Positions 38,741 through 47,891 of a DNA stretch of 64,000 nt are shown here, in pieces. Location of the stretch: contig CAJAIA010000023.1 of the NCBI GenBank assembly GCA_903939735.1, forward strand, positions 62,001 to 126,000. Reading direction: 5' to 3'. The stretch comes from an uncultured Ignavibacteria bacterium (GTDB lineage Bacteria; Bacteroidota; Ignavibacteria; Kapaibacteriales; Kapaibacteriaceae). Each line of letters starts with the position of its first letter. Position 1 is the stretch's first letter. The notes beneath the pieces were generated by a model. It had not been told where the DNA came from. It searched no databases and saw only the letters and a program-made list of their open reading frames with translations. Both the position numbers and the translations under genes were made by a program.

Positions 38741-39456
38741 AGGTAGAACCCTACGATGAACTCCGTGGTGATGAGTCGATCCTGAAAGGTGTTGTAGAGA
38801 AACCATGACTGATACGGATTGGATGATCGAGCAATCGTCACGCCGAGCAACACATTTGTTGTCCCAAAGAATGGTTGTTCGAGTGTGAGTGTTGCCGATG
38901 CCCCTGTGAACAGATTCGCATTCGAGCCAACGACCTGCTCATCAATTGTTCGGTCTTGCGATGTCGTGAGCTCTGCTTCAATGCGCGCCGACAGCGTGTA
39001 CTCAGCAATGCTCCAGGATGTTGCGATCATCGGATGATTCATCCAGCGCTGTTCCAGCGAGTTGAATCCATCGATGTAGGTGAGATTGCCATAGACGAAG
39101 CTCACCGAGTACCCTACCGCTAGCGTCAATGGACCAACATCACGGGCGTAGTATCCACCAGCCTGTGCAATTGATGTTGCAACGTTCGATCCTGCGCGAC
39201 CAAACGCGTGGAGACCGAAGGGAAATGCTAGACGCCAACGCACATCAATCATGGGTGCAGGCACACTGTACTCTGTGAGTGGCTTTGGAAGCATTGTTAG
39301 TGTTCCACCAACCGATGCCGACATCGTGGTGTGTTGTACGGCGCGCGTAGACATCACATAGGCGCTATCGTTGCTCTGCGCGTAAATGCTGCAAGGAACA
39401 CACAGCATTGCGCAGAGAATACACACGTAGGATAGTATCGTCGTGATAGAACACAT
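38737..39456 (-). CDS. Outer-membrane protein of unknown family
   Basis: 239 residues with a cysteine-rich signal peptide (MCSITTILSYVCILCAMLC, then VPCSIYAQ). Mature strands such as VRWRLAFPFGLHAFGRAG, LTLAVGYSVSFVYG and NVLLGVTIARSS, and the ending ITTEFIVGFYL, indicate a beta barrel. The family was not recognised. It starts 8 bp after the phosphoesterase stop, and its stop overlaps the GDPD start. Confidence 0.75.
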   Translation of the reverse strand: MCSITTILSYVCILCAMLCVPCSIYAQSNDSAYVMSTRAVQHTTMSASVGGTLTMLPKPLTEYSVPAPMIDVRWRLAFPFGLHAFGRAGSNVATSIAQAGGYYARDVGPLTLAVGYSVSFVYGNLTYIDGFNSLEQRWMNHPMIATSWSIAEYTLSARIEAELTTSQDRTIDEQVVGSNANLFTGASATLTLEQPFFGTTNVLLGVTIARSSNPYQSWFLYNTFQDRLITTEFIVGFYL

Positions 39457-39464
39457 TCTCTAGT

Positions 39465-40418
39465 CTATGGAATAGAAGGGCCAAGCGAATCTACAACAAA
39501 GGACTCCTCGCGTGCATACAATCCATCAAGGGGCACCATCGATACACACAGGGACGCATCTCCTCGCATAAGTGTCAGATAATGGAATGGACGAATGGGT
39601 CCACCCCGATATCGATCGTGATCAGAATGCATCACAGAGTCGATTCGGAGAAACTGGCGCGGTCCGCCCCCTCCTCCAGACACAAGAAAGTGCACGTTGC
39701 CGTGCTCAAAGTGCTCGTACGCATGCGAATGTCCGCTCAACCACAACCGTGCCTTCGGTGAGCGCAGAAAGACAGGCACGAAGTATTGCTGTTGAATGTA
39801 ATCAGGGGGCACAACAGTCGAGTTCGTAAACGGCGGATGATGCCCACAGGTGACAATGCACCGCACGGAGGGATCAGCGGTGAGCTCCTCAATACGGTTG
39901 ATGTACCATCGGCGCAGACTTGCCGTTGAGTCACGATCATACTCATCAAAGTTGGTGTCAAGCATCACGAATGCTATTGAGTCGATCACCACCACGTAGT
40001 AGCGATGTGTCATTCCTGGGAAGCGCGACGCAACGTTATCGAGCATCACGCGATCCATGCCGAAGTACTCGTGGTTGCCAAGCAGCGGGAACACGGGAAT
40101 CTGCGCGCGTTGTACAGGACGCATGATGCTGTCGAAGAACATCCAGTCGTCCTGACTATCACCGCGGAACACCTGATCACCAAGCAGTAACAATGCCGAC
40201 GGATTCGACTTCACCATCTGTCGAACTAACTGTCCGTGCATGGTGTTGCGCTCGCGCCACACTTCAAATGGACTTGTTCGCTGCTGATCTCCGATCACAG
40301 CTATAGACGCCACGCCTGTGGGAACGCGATGTAGAAATGGCGAGGGGGCTCGCATGGGCGAACTACATGCGATGAAGCCGAGGAGGCAGGCGAAGGCGAT
40401 GAGCCATCCAAGCCGCAT
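39465..40418 (-). CDS. Lipoprotein metallophosphoesterase
   Basis: 317 residues. The signal ends in LLGFIAC, a lipobox (Cys18), so it is a lipid-anchored calcineurin-like phosphatase. Metal motifs appear in order: VIGDQQRTS (variant of the first GD motif), LLLLGDQVFRGD, LLGNHEYFG, VTCGHHPPF and LSGHSHAYEHF. The overall type matches the purple-acid-phosphatase-like group. The start shares one base with the ccmB stop (TAATG). Together with the downstream GDPD lipoprotein, it makes a pair of exported phosphoesterases in one unit. Confidence 0.9.
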   Translation of the reverse strand: MRLGWLIAFACLLGFIACSSPMRAPSPFLHRVPTGVASIAVIGDQQRTSPFEVWRERNTMHGQLVRQMVKSNPSALLLLGDQVFRGDSQDDWMFFDSIMRPVQRAQIPVFPLLGNHEYFGMDRVMLDNVASRFPGMTHRYYVVVIDSIAFVMLDTNFDEYDRDSTASLRRWYINRIEELTADPSVRCIVTCGHHPPFTNSTVVPPDYIQQQYFVPVFLRSPKARLWLSGHSHAYEHFEHGNVHFLVSGGGGGPRQFLRIDSVMHSDHDRYRGGPIRPFHYLTLMRGDASLCVSMVPLDGLYAREESFVVDSLGPSIP

Positions 40419-41089
40419 TATTCAGTCCACACGACGTCGAATACGAGATACGATACCGTTGCGACGATACCGGTATGACTCAGCATCAGAGCGAGATCTG
40501 ACCATACGTCGCTGATCGCTACGTCGGCCATGGCAAGAAGCGTTGCATTCATGCCAGGCATAATGAGCGGAAGCAACACGGGGAAGGACAACACAGGAAG
40601 CAGCGGACTCCGCGTGCCGGCCGTGGCAACGATTGCCGATGTAATCGTGATCACCGTAGCAAGACCAACACTTCCGACAAGCAAGACAAGGAGCAGAAGC
40701 CATGGTGATCCAATCGGAATAGTACCGATCAACATCACGAACAGGAGTAGGACTGTTAGGTTCGACAGTGACGACACGAGCACATTGCTGATGAGCTTGC
40801 CAAGGATCACTGCATGCGATGGAGCGCTTAGCTGCAAGTAGAGTGTTGTGCCACGTTCTTCTTCGCTGATGAAGCCGCGACCCAGACCCGTCATGGCTGT
40901 GAAGAACATCACCACCCACAACACACCAGCAGCTATCGGTCGATGCAGTTGTTCATCAGCGGTTGCAAACGCAACAAGTGCGACAGCTGTAACGACGAAC
41001 AACGCAATTGCTGTCAGTCCGTACCGTGTGCGAATCTCACTGCGGAGATCCTTCATAACAACGGCCGTGAGCGACTGCATGCGTGTCAT
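40418..41089 (-). CDS. ccmB: CcmB-like heme exporter permease
   Basis: 223 residues, six TM helices. The N-terminal VMKDLRSEIRTRYGL, GRGFISEEERGTTLYLQLSAP and HAVILGKLISN match CcmB, the membrane subunit of the CcmAB transporter in cytochrome c maturation. Neither ccmA nor ccmC is next to it. It sits in a unit of surface-protein and phosphoesterase genes. It may be an ordinary ccmB in an unusual place, or a CcmB-type permease with another job. The start is ATG at 41089; a GTG codon lies just upstream. Confidence 0.82.
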   Translation of the reverse strand: MTRMQSLTAVVMKDLRSEIRTRYGLTAIALFVVTAVALVAFATADEQLHRPIAAGVLWVVMFFTAMTGLGRGFISEEERGTTLYLQLSAPSHAVILGKLISNVLVSSLSNLTVLLLFVMLIGTIPIGSPWLLLLVLLVGSVGLATVITITSAIVATAGTRSPLLPVLSFPVLLPLIMPGMNATLLAMADVAISDVWSDLALMLSHTGIVATVSYLVFDVVWTE

Positions 41090-41092
41090 CAC

Positions 41093-43450
41093 TTAAAAGC
41101 GGAATCGCAGGCCAACATTCAACCCAAATCGTTGCGCCGTCCAGTCGCCGTCGCTCGTCATTGACGACATCCACCTCGTGTACATCGCTTCTGCGAAGAG
41201 TGATGCGCGGAAGGTTATAGGATACGAAAAGCCAAGTCCGCCGTACACGCCAACATTAAACGTCGTGAGTGAGCTCAGGCCATCGTTCTGTACGTCTTGC
41301 GTGCGCTCACCACCCGGATATGTCCAGTTCGACGGACGTAGGATAGTGCGCTGGATATCTGTACTTGTGCCAAGCAGCATTGTTGCCTGCACACCCGTTG
41401 ACAGGTAGAAGTAGCGATGTGGGAACCACTCGATTCCAGCACCAATCTGGACGAGCGGCGATGTAACACGTAGCGTTGTCGCCTCTTGATAGGAAACCAC
41501 ACGGCGTGCGATCGAATCATAGATCGGCGTAACAGTGCTATCTGGCGCAAGGAGTGTTCCTCCCACGGATGTTACTCCGAGTCGTGCGTTGAGCACCAGG
41601 TCCTGCGTAACACGACGTCCTACAAGTGCACCACCACCGACGAAGGAACCAACCGAAGCCTGATTGAATGATGTCTGCGCGACATTTACCGATGGCATGC
41701 GCACATCGACATCATGGAACATTGTGCCAGTTGAGAAGAATGCTCCGACCATCCATGCCCCTTCCGAAGCACACATGACGTCGGACCCCTCATTGAGCAT
41801 GTATGTGTAGCGCTCGCTGCGACTATCGAACACGTAGCAGATCGTTACATCACTTGTGTTACCGGCAACATCTTCAGAGCGCAAGACAACCCGTCCTGAC
41901 TGTCCACCAACGGACTGTCGAATCCGGACACCGACTTGCGGAGCTCCTTCGTCGACCTTTGGGATCTGTGCTGTTAGTCCATCAGATGCCAGAACTGAAA
42001 TCTTGCGAAGCCCCTTATCCGTTGGTCGATCGTCGCGAATCGTCACCATGTAATCATCGCGCATACGTTTACCATCGGCTACCGGAGGCAACGTATCGAC
42101 GAGCGCTTTCAGTTCGAGGAATGACTGTCCGGCCATATTCCCATACGCATCATAAGCGTCCGCCTTAAATCCGAAGCCGTAGGAGTACAATCCGAACGGC
42201 GTTTCACTACGGATCACATGCGAGCCGAACGGAATCGGGACTTGGGCGATCGAGTAACGACTTTCGCCGAGCACGCTAAACGTAGCCGAATCAATCTTCC
42301 GTCCGTTCAGCTTGATCTGTGTGATCGAGCTCGTCGGTGCTACAAGATTGATGTAGTGATGCCAATCACCACTAATCGGTGTAGCGATGCGATACTCATT
42401 GAGGAACTGCTGCGTTGGACTCACCAGGATCATCATCGGATCGCCTACGCTATCGCCATTCTTAAAGCCCTGAGCAAACTGTGCGACCAGCACTGGCTTG
42501 TCGGCAGTGATCTGCACGTGGCGCGACACGTTGAGGTTCTCGTAGAATTCGCCAGCGCGCATCACTGCAACAAGACGTGAGTCTTCGAACACCTTTGTCT
42601 GGTCTTGCGATGCAATCACACGGAAGGTGTACTTGGACCGTTCCTTGAGCATGCCCAAGTAGTAGTGCTTTCCCCATGCACTCACAGGTGGCAGTTGCTC
42701 GACGAGGTGGTTACATGCATCAATCTTCGGTGGCACGTAGGCGCAGTTATGTCCGCTGAAGACAGCGATGTTCTTGTTCGACGTGATCAATGTTCCGGTC
42801 AAATCGCACTGTCCGATTGACTCCCATCGCGCCCCTACACTGTAGACATCGCCCTTGCGAAGGCGCACGGAAAACGGCACGCCCGCTGGACGTCCCGTTG
42901 ATGTCGTAACTGAGGGCGTAATGGTAACGTCGGTTTCATCTTCTGTTGCAATCACCGAAAGTGCCGACAGCAGATCTGACGAAAGCTTCGTGTAACCCAC
43001 AGCGCGGTACTCTTTGCCTAACACTTGAATCGGCAGACCCAAGAACGTGTCTGTCGTTTGATAGCGGCTGTTCAAGCCATACACACTCACCGTGGTATCG
43101 GCAGTAACGTGTACGGCAAGACGCTCCGGTTGTTCAGACAGGCGCAGCTGTGCTCGTGCAGGAATCTGCACTGGCACCACTGCATTTGCGCGAATGGTAA
43201 TCGTATTGTCGTAGTTCAGCTCTTCGATCTGAATACGCACGGTAGCATCATAGCTACTCGTAATGAAAAGCTGAAGTCGAAGATTCTCCTGATTGCGGCC
43301 ATCACGTTGCGCAGCTTCACGAAAATTCTTCATGAAGACCAACCAGAACTCACGTCCTTCAGAGTTCTTCGTTATCACTTCAGGATCACCGCACAGGGCA
43401 GTCGTTGCGACTGATGCAAGCAGCATGAGAACCAGGAGGGCGCGCATCAT
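41093..43450 (-). CDS. IgGFc-binding domain fused to a C-terminal outer-membrane beta barrel
   Basis: 785 residues. Signal peptide about 1-20. Residues 25-450 form the IgGFc-binding N-terminal domain: EGREFWLVFMKNF, TVSVYGLNSRYQTTDTFLGL, AVFSGHNCAYVPP and GSHVIRSETPFGLYSYGFGF. A short Ig-like part follows (to about 560). From about residue 575 there is a new beta-barrel region (FVGGGALVGRRVTQDLVLNA, FPHRYFYLSTGVQA, NVGVYGGLGFSYPITF), ending in GLNVGLRFRF, a classic outer-membrane end. There is no T9SS domain here. The paralogue at 27052 has one instead. The start overlaps the stop of the T9SS cargo gene (ATGA). Confidence 0.85.
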   Translation of the reverse strand: MMRALLVLMLLASVATTALCGDPEVITKNSEGREFWLVFMKNFREAAQRDGRNQENLRLQLFITSSYDATVRIQIEELNYDNTITIRANAVVPVQIPARAQLRLSEQPERLAVHVTADTTVSVYGLNSRYQTTDTFLGLPIQVLGKEYRAVGYTKLSSDLLSALSVIATEDETDVTITPSVTTSTGRPAGVPFSVRLRKGDVYSVGARWESIGQCDLTGTLITSNKNIAVFSGHNCAYVPPKIDACNHLVEQLPPVSAWGKHYYLGMLKERSKYTFRVIASQDQTKVFEDSRLVAVMRAGEFYENLNVSRHVQITADKPVLVAQFAQGFKNGDSVGDPMMILVSPTQQFLNEYRIATPISGDWHHYINLVAPTSSITQIKLNGRKIDSATFSVLGESRYSIAQVPIPFGSHVIRSETPFGLYSYGFGFKADAYDAYGNMAGQSFLELKALVDTLPPVADGKRMRDDYMVTIRDDRPTDKGLRKISVLASDGLTAQIPKVDEGAPQVGVRIRQSVGGQSGRVVLRSEDVAGNTSDVTICYVFDSRSERYTYMLNEGSDVMCASEGAWMVGAFFSTGTMFHDVDVRMPSVNVAQTSFNQASVGSFVGGGALVGRRVTQDLVLNARLGVTSVGGTLLAPDSTVTPIYDSIARRVVSYQEATTLRVTSPLVQIGAGIEWFPHRYFYLSTGVQATMLLGTSTDIQRTILRPSNWTYPGGERTQDVQNDGLSSLTTFNVGVYGGLGFSYPITFRASLFAEAMYTRWMSSMTSDGDWTAQRFGLNVGLRFRF

Positions 43451-44223
43451 TTCATCACCGTCACAGGGTGATAGTACGTTCCCTCATCGGTCGTGATTGT
43501 TACCACGTACGCACCAGCTGCAATCTCCCATGCAATCACGTTGAGGTCGATCGCATTCTCTCCAGCCGTTGCCTCCATTGGAGCAACACTCGTAACGATA
43601 CGACCTTGATATGTGCGAAGAGCGCAGCTTACCGTTCCGGGGGCACGCATTACGAACACCACGCGAGTGCGATCACGAAACGGATTGGGATACGTGCCGG
43701 TAATACCCTGCGTAATGGTATACCCACCACGTGAGCCACCACCACGACGCACTTCGCATTCGTTTGCGGCGAGATCGAGGACGGGTACATCGTTGATCGC
43801 GATAGAGTCTACACCAAGCGCACCAATAGAGTCGGTTCCCAGCACACCCTGCACATCCAAGGCCACGAGTGTATCGTTGGTGACTCCGACGCTGAATGCA
43901 CATCGAATCGTGACATACGCGCGCGTTGAGGATTCAATCACTGGCTCGGAACGTTGTGGCTCCGCGCATCGAATGGCGTACGTTTCAGATCCTCGTGCAC
44001 CGATGATTTGCATAACGCTTGGGTTGTAGCGTATCGTAATTGCAATATCACCACCTTGTGGAAGACTGCCAGTAATAGCGATACGTGCTACCGAACCTGG
44101 CTCAAGGAGAAGTTGCGTAGGCACATTCGCTTCTGCACCTATCGTATACTGGAAGGTACCAGCAAGTACGACGAGTACAATGATGAGGCGGTGCAAGAGG
44201 TGATACGACAGCGGTGTTTGCAT
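43447..44223 (-). CDS. Small T9SS cargo protein
   Basis: 258 residues. Signal peptide with HRLIIVLVVLAGTFQYTIGA. Residues 35-150 look like a cohesin-type beta domain (GGDIAITIRYNPSVMQIIGA). A Gly/Arg linker (RRGGGSRGG) leads to the C-terminal sorting domain (TYPNPFRDRTRVVFVM, then AAGAYVVTITTDEG). It is first in the seven-gene unit. The promoter box is seven bases upstream of the ATG, which suggests a leaderless transcript. The function is unknown. Confidence 0.83.
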   Translation of the reverse strand: MQTPLSYHLLHRLIIVLVVLAGTFQYTIGAEANVPTQLLLEPGSVARIAITGSLPQGGDIAITIRYNPSVMQIIGARGSETYAIRCAEPQRSEPVIESSTRAYVTIRCAFSVGVTNDTLVALDVQGVLGTDSIGALGVDSIAINDVPVLDLAANECEVRRGGGSRGGYTITQGITGTYPNPFRDRTRVVFVMRAPGTVSCALRTYQGRIVTSVAPMEATAGENAIDLNVIAWEIAAGAYVVTITTDEGTYYHPVTVMK

Positions 44224-44230
44224 GCAACGA

Positions 44231-44238
44231 CAAATATA
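44231..44238 (-). promoter_or_regulatory. Bacteroidota-type -7 box of the seven-gene unit (TATATTTG)
   Basis: A perfect TAnnTTTG match on the minus strand followed by T, seven bases before the ATG at 44223. Same spacing as for trmB. Confidence 0.65.
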
Positions 44239-44252
44239 CCACGTCCAGAGAG

Positions 44253-46217
44253 CTAGAACTCCTGCGTGACGATGACTTCGTAACCTGTTTCTTTCCGTCC
44301 AACAACGATCAAACTGAAGTTGCTACCGAGAGGGGCCAGCTGAACTGGCAACGTATACAGTTGCGTTACCGTAGATGGGTCGTAGACGTAGTACGTTCCA
44401 CGTCTGTCGAGATCCGTCACAGATACGTCGGAGGCCACGCCGTAGGGCACATTTTGTGCAAGATGTTCACCCGTCCCGGCGATCTTCGGCATTGAGTCAA
44501 TACAGACCGAGATAGATGGAATGTCCTCCGTCGCATTGATGACACGCCGACGCGTGATTCCCGCTTGCGGCACCAGCGGCGCCGAGGTGAGAGAGATAAC
44601 ATTCGGTGATCCGCCACCTTCGGCGTAGAGCAGAATCGACCGCTCACCGTTGCGTGTCGTGCAGGTCCCATCGATTCCGTTGATGGCATAGGTGTTCGAC
44701 CCAACCGGCAACGTCGTGGCAACTGTATTTCCTGCGAAGATCGATCCTGCAGTTATCACATCACCGAGTCGAACGGGAATGGTTGTTCGTCGAGCCGATC
44801 CGTTGATGACATATACGAATGCACCCTCGTCGAGCCTGCGAAGCGGTCCTGCTGCTTGCCGTTCCTCAACAAGCATCGTTTGCGCCTGTCCGTTTTCATC
44901 ATAGACAACGAGGTCGTAATTCTTGTCTGGCTCAACACGAATCGTGGTGAGATCGACAATGCGTGTCGGCCGCGCTGCCGTTGTTACTGTGAGGGGTACA
45001 ACACCTGCGCGGACTGTTACGGGCGTTGAGAAGGATCCGAGACGGACATCGCGCGCAATGGTCGACCCAGCAACAATGCCATTCGGCGCTGTAGCGTCTT
45101 GCCGTGCACCAACTGACACGACCACGTTTGGTATCGTCGTAGACGTATTCACAACGCGGATTACAGCTGAGCCAACTGAGCCGAAAGGACGTTGAATTGC
45201 GGGTGTGATCACCATGCTCGCGCGTGATCCTGAGTCGCTTGCATACACCGTGTACGTGCCCCGTACCATCAGCGAGATACTGTCGACCACTTCCCTACCA
45301 TCGTCAAGTGTCGCAACAACAACATCGGGTCGCTCAGACTCGCAGGTAACGGCAGGCACGAACTGACTACTCGTGCTTTGCGGCAACCCCGATGTAATCG
45401 TGGTGGATGTCCGCGGTAATGTGACGCGCACAGCACTGCGTGCAAGGTTGATCACTCGAATGTCTGCCGTTCGCGCCTGAATCGGGACGAATGGACGTGC
45501 CGCTTGGCGTGTGAAGTCGTCTTCCTGTACAAAGAGTATCAACGCGTCGTCAGACGTGGCATCACGGTAGACGACAATGCTATACGGAACGCGCTCAGCA
45601 AGCTGACACTCAAACGTTCCGATCACTGTTGGTTGCTGATTGCGGATATCAACGATGGAGAACACCGTTGGACCAGGGTACACTTCCGTGTACAGCGAGG
45701 CCTGTCCAAACGCAACAGGAGCGCGCACCAGGGTTGTTCCACTCGGACATCCCAAACGCACGTCAAACTGCCGCGTTGTATCGGGAATGAGATTCACAAG
45801 GCGAACCTGCGCCACCGGGACCGTTGTGAGCGTAGCATTCGCGTTTGTGACAAGCACGGTGTCAAACACCGTAGGACGTCCGATCTCCGAGAGTGTGAAC
45901 ACATCGTAGATCGCATTCTGAACGAATCGTGCACGAACACCCGATCGAAACTCACGCGTCCCACCAGCAAGGATTTCCAGGAAGCTTGAATCTCCTGGTG
46001 AACGAACGGAATCGCTGAACTGCAGCGGTGCTATGTCGGCTGTTTGAAAGCCCTGCTCAAGGACGAGCCTCCTGTTGGCTCCGTCGGGGATCATATTGAA
46101 CAAGCGCACCAAGATCCGTCGACTACCTGGAGCTGGGTCAACAATCGACATGTCCTCGCTGGCGCAGCCAGCAAGCAGAACAAGAGCGGTCAGGAATGGT
46201 AAAACGAGGCGTTTCAT
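44253..46217 (-). CDS. DUF4397-repeat lipoprotein
   Basis: 654 residues. Signal peptide and lipobox: PFLTALVLLAGC, so it is lipid-anchored. The rest has several DUF4397-type beta domains, seen as recurring openings ILVRLFNMIPDGANRRLVL, VPVAQVRLVNLIPDTTRQFD, TADIRVINLARSAVRVTL and SAVIRVVNTSTTIPNVVVS. DUF4397 proteins are surface proteins of unknown function. It lies 29 bp upstream of the T9SS cargo gene, but that gene has its own promoter box in between. Confidence 0.87.
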   Translation of the reverse strand: MKRLVLPFLTALVLLAGCASEDMSIVDPAPGSRRILVRLFNMIPDGANRRLVLEQGFQTADIAPLQFSDSVRSPGDSSFLEILAGGTREFRSGVRARFVQNAIYDVFTLSEIGRPTVFDTVLVTNANATLTTVPVAQVRLVNLIPDTTRQFDVRLGCPSGTTLVRAPVAFGQASLYTEVYPGPTVFSIVDIRNQQPTVIGTFECQLAERVPYSIVVYRDATSDDALILFVQEDDFTRQAARPFVPIQARTADIRVINLARSAVRVTLPRTSTTITSGLPQSTSSQFVPAVTCESERPDVVVATLDDGREVVDSISLMVRGTYTVYASDSGSRASMVITPAIQRPFGSVGSAVIRVVNTSTTIPNVVVSVGARQDATAPNGIVAGSTIARDVRLGSFSTPVTVRAGVVPLTVTTAARPTRIVDLTTIRVEPDKNYDLVVYDENGQAQTMLVEERQAAGPLRRLDEGAFVYVINGSARRTTIPVRLGDVITAGSIFAGNTVATTLPVGSNTYAINGIDGTCTTRNGERSILLYAEGGGSPNVISLTSAPLVPQAGITRRRVINATEDIPSISVCIDSMPKIAGTGEHLAQNVPYGVASDVSVTDLDRRGTYYVYDPSTVTQLYTLPVQLAPLGSNFSLIVVGRKETGYEVIVTQEF

Positions 46218-46262
46218 GCAATGAAGTTTGGGTGTAGTCCCAGAACGAACGGCAAGTTGCGA

Positions 46263-46270
46263 TATTTTTG
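46263..46270 (+). promoter_or_regulatory. Bacteroidota-type -7 box of prfA (TATTTTTG)
   Basis: A perfect TAnnTTTG match followed by T. It ends three bases before the GTG start at 46274, so the predicted transcript has no leader. Confidence 0.55.
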
Positions 46271-46273
46271 TGC

Positions 46274-47350
46274 GTGGTAGAACGCATACACGCCCTCATC
46301 GATCGATTTGCCGAAGTCGAACAGTCGCTTAACGACCCATCCGTCGTGAACGATCCACGATTACTCCGCGAAGCATCACGCGAATACAAGAGCCTCCTCC
46401 CGATTGTAACGGCCGGACGTCTGTACCTGCGTGTGCTCGATGAGCTCCGCGAGAACAGAGCGCTCATTGCCGATTCCGCAACCGATCAGGATATGCGCGA
46501 CATGGCGTATGAGGACTGTCGCGCGCTCGAAGAGCGCAAGGATGCTATCGAGGCAGAACTAACGGTGTTGCTGATTCCACGCGATCCGAATGATTTCAAG
46601 AACTGCATCATGGAGCTCCGTGCTGGCACGGGTGGTGATGAAGCGGCTCTCTTCGTAGGCGATCTGTTCCGTATGTATCAGCGGTTCTGTGAGCGTCGTG
46701 GGTGGACCACAGAGGTGATCGATATCACGGAGAGCGAACGCGGCGGCTTCAAGGAAATCACCTTCGGCGTCAATGGCGACGAGGCCTACGGCGTGCTGAA
46801 GTACGAAAGCGGCGTGCACCGCGTGCAACGCGTACCGGAGACCGAGACGCAAGGACGTATCCATACGTCGGCAGCTACAGTAGCGGTTCTGCTCGAAGCA
46901 GAGGAAGTGGACGTACAAATCAATGAGAGCGACCTCCGCATCGACATATTTCGGTCAGGGGGCAAGGGCGGACAGAACGTTAACAAGGTTGAAACGGCAG
47001 TACGTATCGTTCACAACCCTACTGGTATCGTCGTTCAGTGTCAGGACGAACGCTCGCAGCTGAAGAACAAGGACAAAGCGATGAAGGTCCTTCGCGCTCG
47101 TCTGTATGAACTTGAGCTCGAAAAGCAGCAGGCAGCTATTGCGGGCGCACGCAAGTCAATGGTTCGATCTGGTGATCGCTCCGAAAAGATTCGTACCTAC
47201 AACTGGCCACAAAATCGCGTCACAGATCATCGGCTGGAAGGTGATGCGAAAAACTACCCGCTGCAGGGTGTGGTCGACGGCGATCTGGAATCCATCATAA
47301 CGGCTCTTCGTGTAGCCGATCAGGGCGACGACGGTTCATCGTCGCGATAG
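46274..47350 (+). CDS. prfA: Peptide chain release factor 1
   Basis: It recognises UAA and UAG and triggers peptide release on the ribosome. 358 residues from GTG at 46274; TTG at 46268 is less likely since it lies in the promoter box. Coiled N-terminal domain; the core has [19 protein letters not shown], and [20 protein letters not shown] carries the catalytic GGQ. The codon-recognition PxT motif is not read as the standard form: [18 protein letters not shown] includes the PET triplet (P-E-T), a known RF1 variant of PAT/PVT. Confidence 0.97.
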   Translation: MVERIHALIDRFAEVEQSLNDPSVVNDPRLLREASREYKSLLPIVTAGRLYLRVLDELRENRALIADSATDQDMRDMAYEDCRALEERKDAIEAELTVLLIPRDPNDFKNCIMELRAGTGGDEAALFVGDLFRMYQRFCERRGWTTEVIDITESERGGFKEITFGVNGDEAYGVLKYESGVHRVQRVPETETQGRIHTSAATVAVLLEAEEVDVQINESDLRIDIFRSGGKGGQNVNKVETAVRIVHNPTGIVVQCQDERSQLKNKDKAMKVLRARLYELELEKQQAAIAGARKSMVRSGDRSEKIRTYNWPQNRVTDHRLEGDAKNYPLQGVVDGDLESIITALRVADQGDDGSSSR

Positions 47351-47358
47351 ACGCATAG

Positions 47359-47376
47359 TGTGTGTTATACCACACA
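47359..47376. promoter_or_regulatory. MarR operator-like imperfect palindrome
   Basis: TGTGTGTTATACCACACA reads nearly the same on both strands (one mismatched pair). It lies 18 bases before the MarR ATG, a usual place for an autoregulatory site. No second copy was seen in the window. Confidence 0.55.
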
Positions 47377-47394
47377 TTAATGTAGATTACGGAC

Positions 47395-47862
47395 ATGTCA
47401 TCTGTCATCCTTACGCGACTCAAGCAGCGATCCTTCGATAATCCATACCAGGAGGCTATCCTCAGCCTACTGGTCGCAGCAGATCGTTTCAACCGTGAGA
47501 TCGAATCACGGTGTGAGCAGTACGGCCTTACTGCTGCGCAGTACAACGTGTTGCGAATCCTGCGTGGCGTGCATCCCGACGGTCATCCGCGGAGTGAGAT
47601 CATTGCACGCATGATTCATGTTGCGCCCGACGTAACGCGCTTGATTGATCGCCTAGAACGTCTTGATTTGGCTGTACGCGCAAAGAGCGATGCTGACCGT
47701 CGACTATCATTGACATTCATCACACCGAAGGGGCTTACGCTCCTCGACAACATGCGTGATGAGTTCGACAACATCAATCGCGCACTTGCTGATCGCCTTA
47801 CCGAAGCGGAAGCACTTCAACTCGCACAACTCGCTGAAAAGGTCTACTCGATATCCGAGTAG
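47395..47862 (+). CDS. MarR-family transcriptional regulator
   Basis: 155 residues. The winged-helix core is at about residues 30-115: AAQYNVLRILRGVHPDGHPR, IIARMIHVAPDVTRLIDRLE, and the wing motif AKSDADRRLSLTFITPKG (DxR). Such repressors respond to phenolics, antibiotics or oxidants. It sits in front of a DoxX gene, a common MarR-DoxX pairing linked to redox or quinone stress. It probably controls its own unit through the palindrome at 47359. Confidence 0.93.
   Translation: MSSVILTRLKQRSFDNPYQEAILSLLVAADRFNREIESRCEQYGLTAAQYNVLRILRGVHPDGHPRSEIIARMIHVAPDVTRLIDRLERLDLAVRAKSDADRRLSLTFITPKGLTLLDNMRDEFDNINRALADRLTEAEALQLAQLAEKVYSISE
47844..47862 (+). other. Hairpin spanning the marR stop codon
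   Basis: The arms CTACTCG and CGAGTAG pair perfectly (7 bp) around a 5-base loop, and the second arm contains the MarR stop. The sequence after it is only moderately T-rich. It might act as an attenuator between marR and doxX, or be incidental. Confidence 0.35.
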
Positions 47863-47882
47863 TACATGTTTGTTCAATTCTT

Positions 47883-47887
47883 GGAGG
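47883..47887 (+). promoter_or_regulatory. Shine-Dalgarno site of the DoxX gene
   Basis: GGAGG lies four bases before the ATG at 47892. The GTG at 47889 is too close to the site, so ATG is preferred. Confidence 0.65.
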
Positions 47888-47891
47888 TGTG

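Noticed and set aside
46268-46273. TTG start for prfA six bases upstream
   Set aside because: The TTG lies inside the -7 box; the GTG at 46274 gives a typical RF1 N-terminus.
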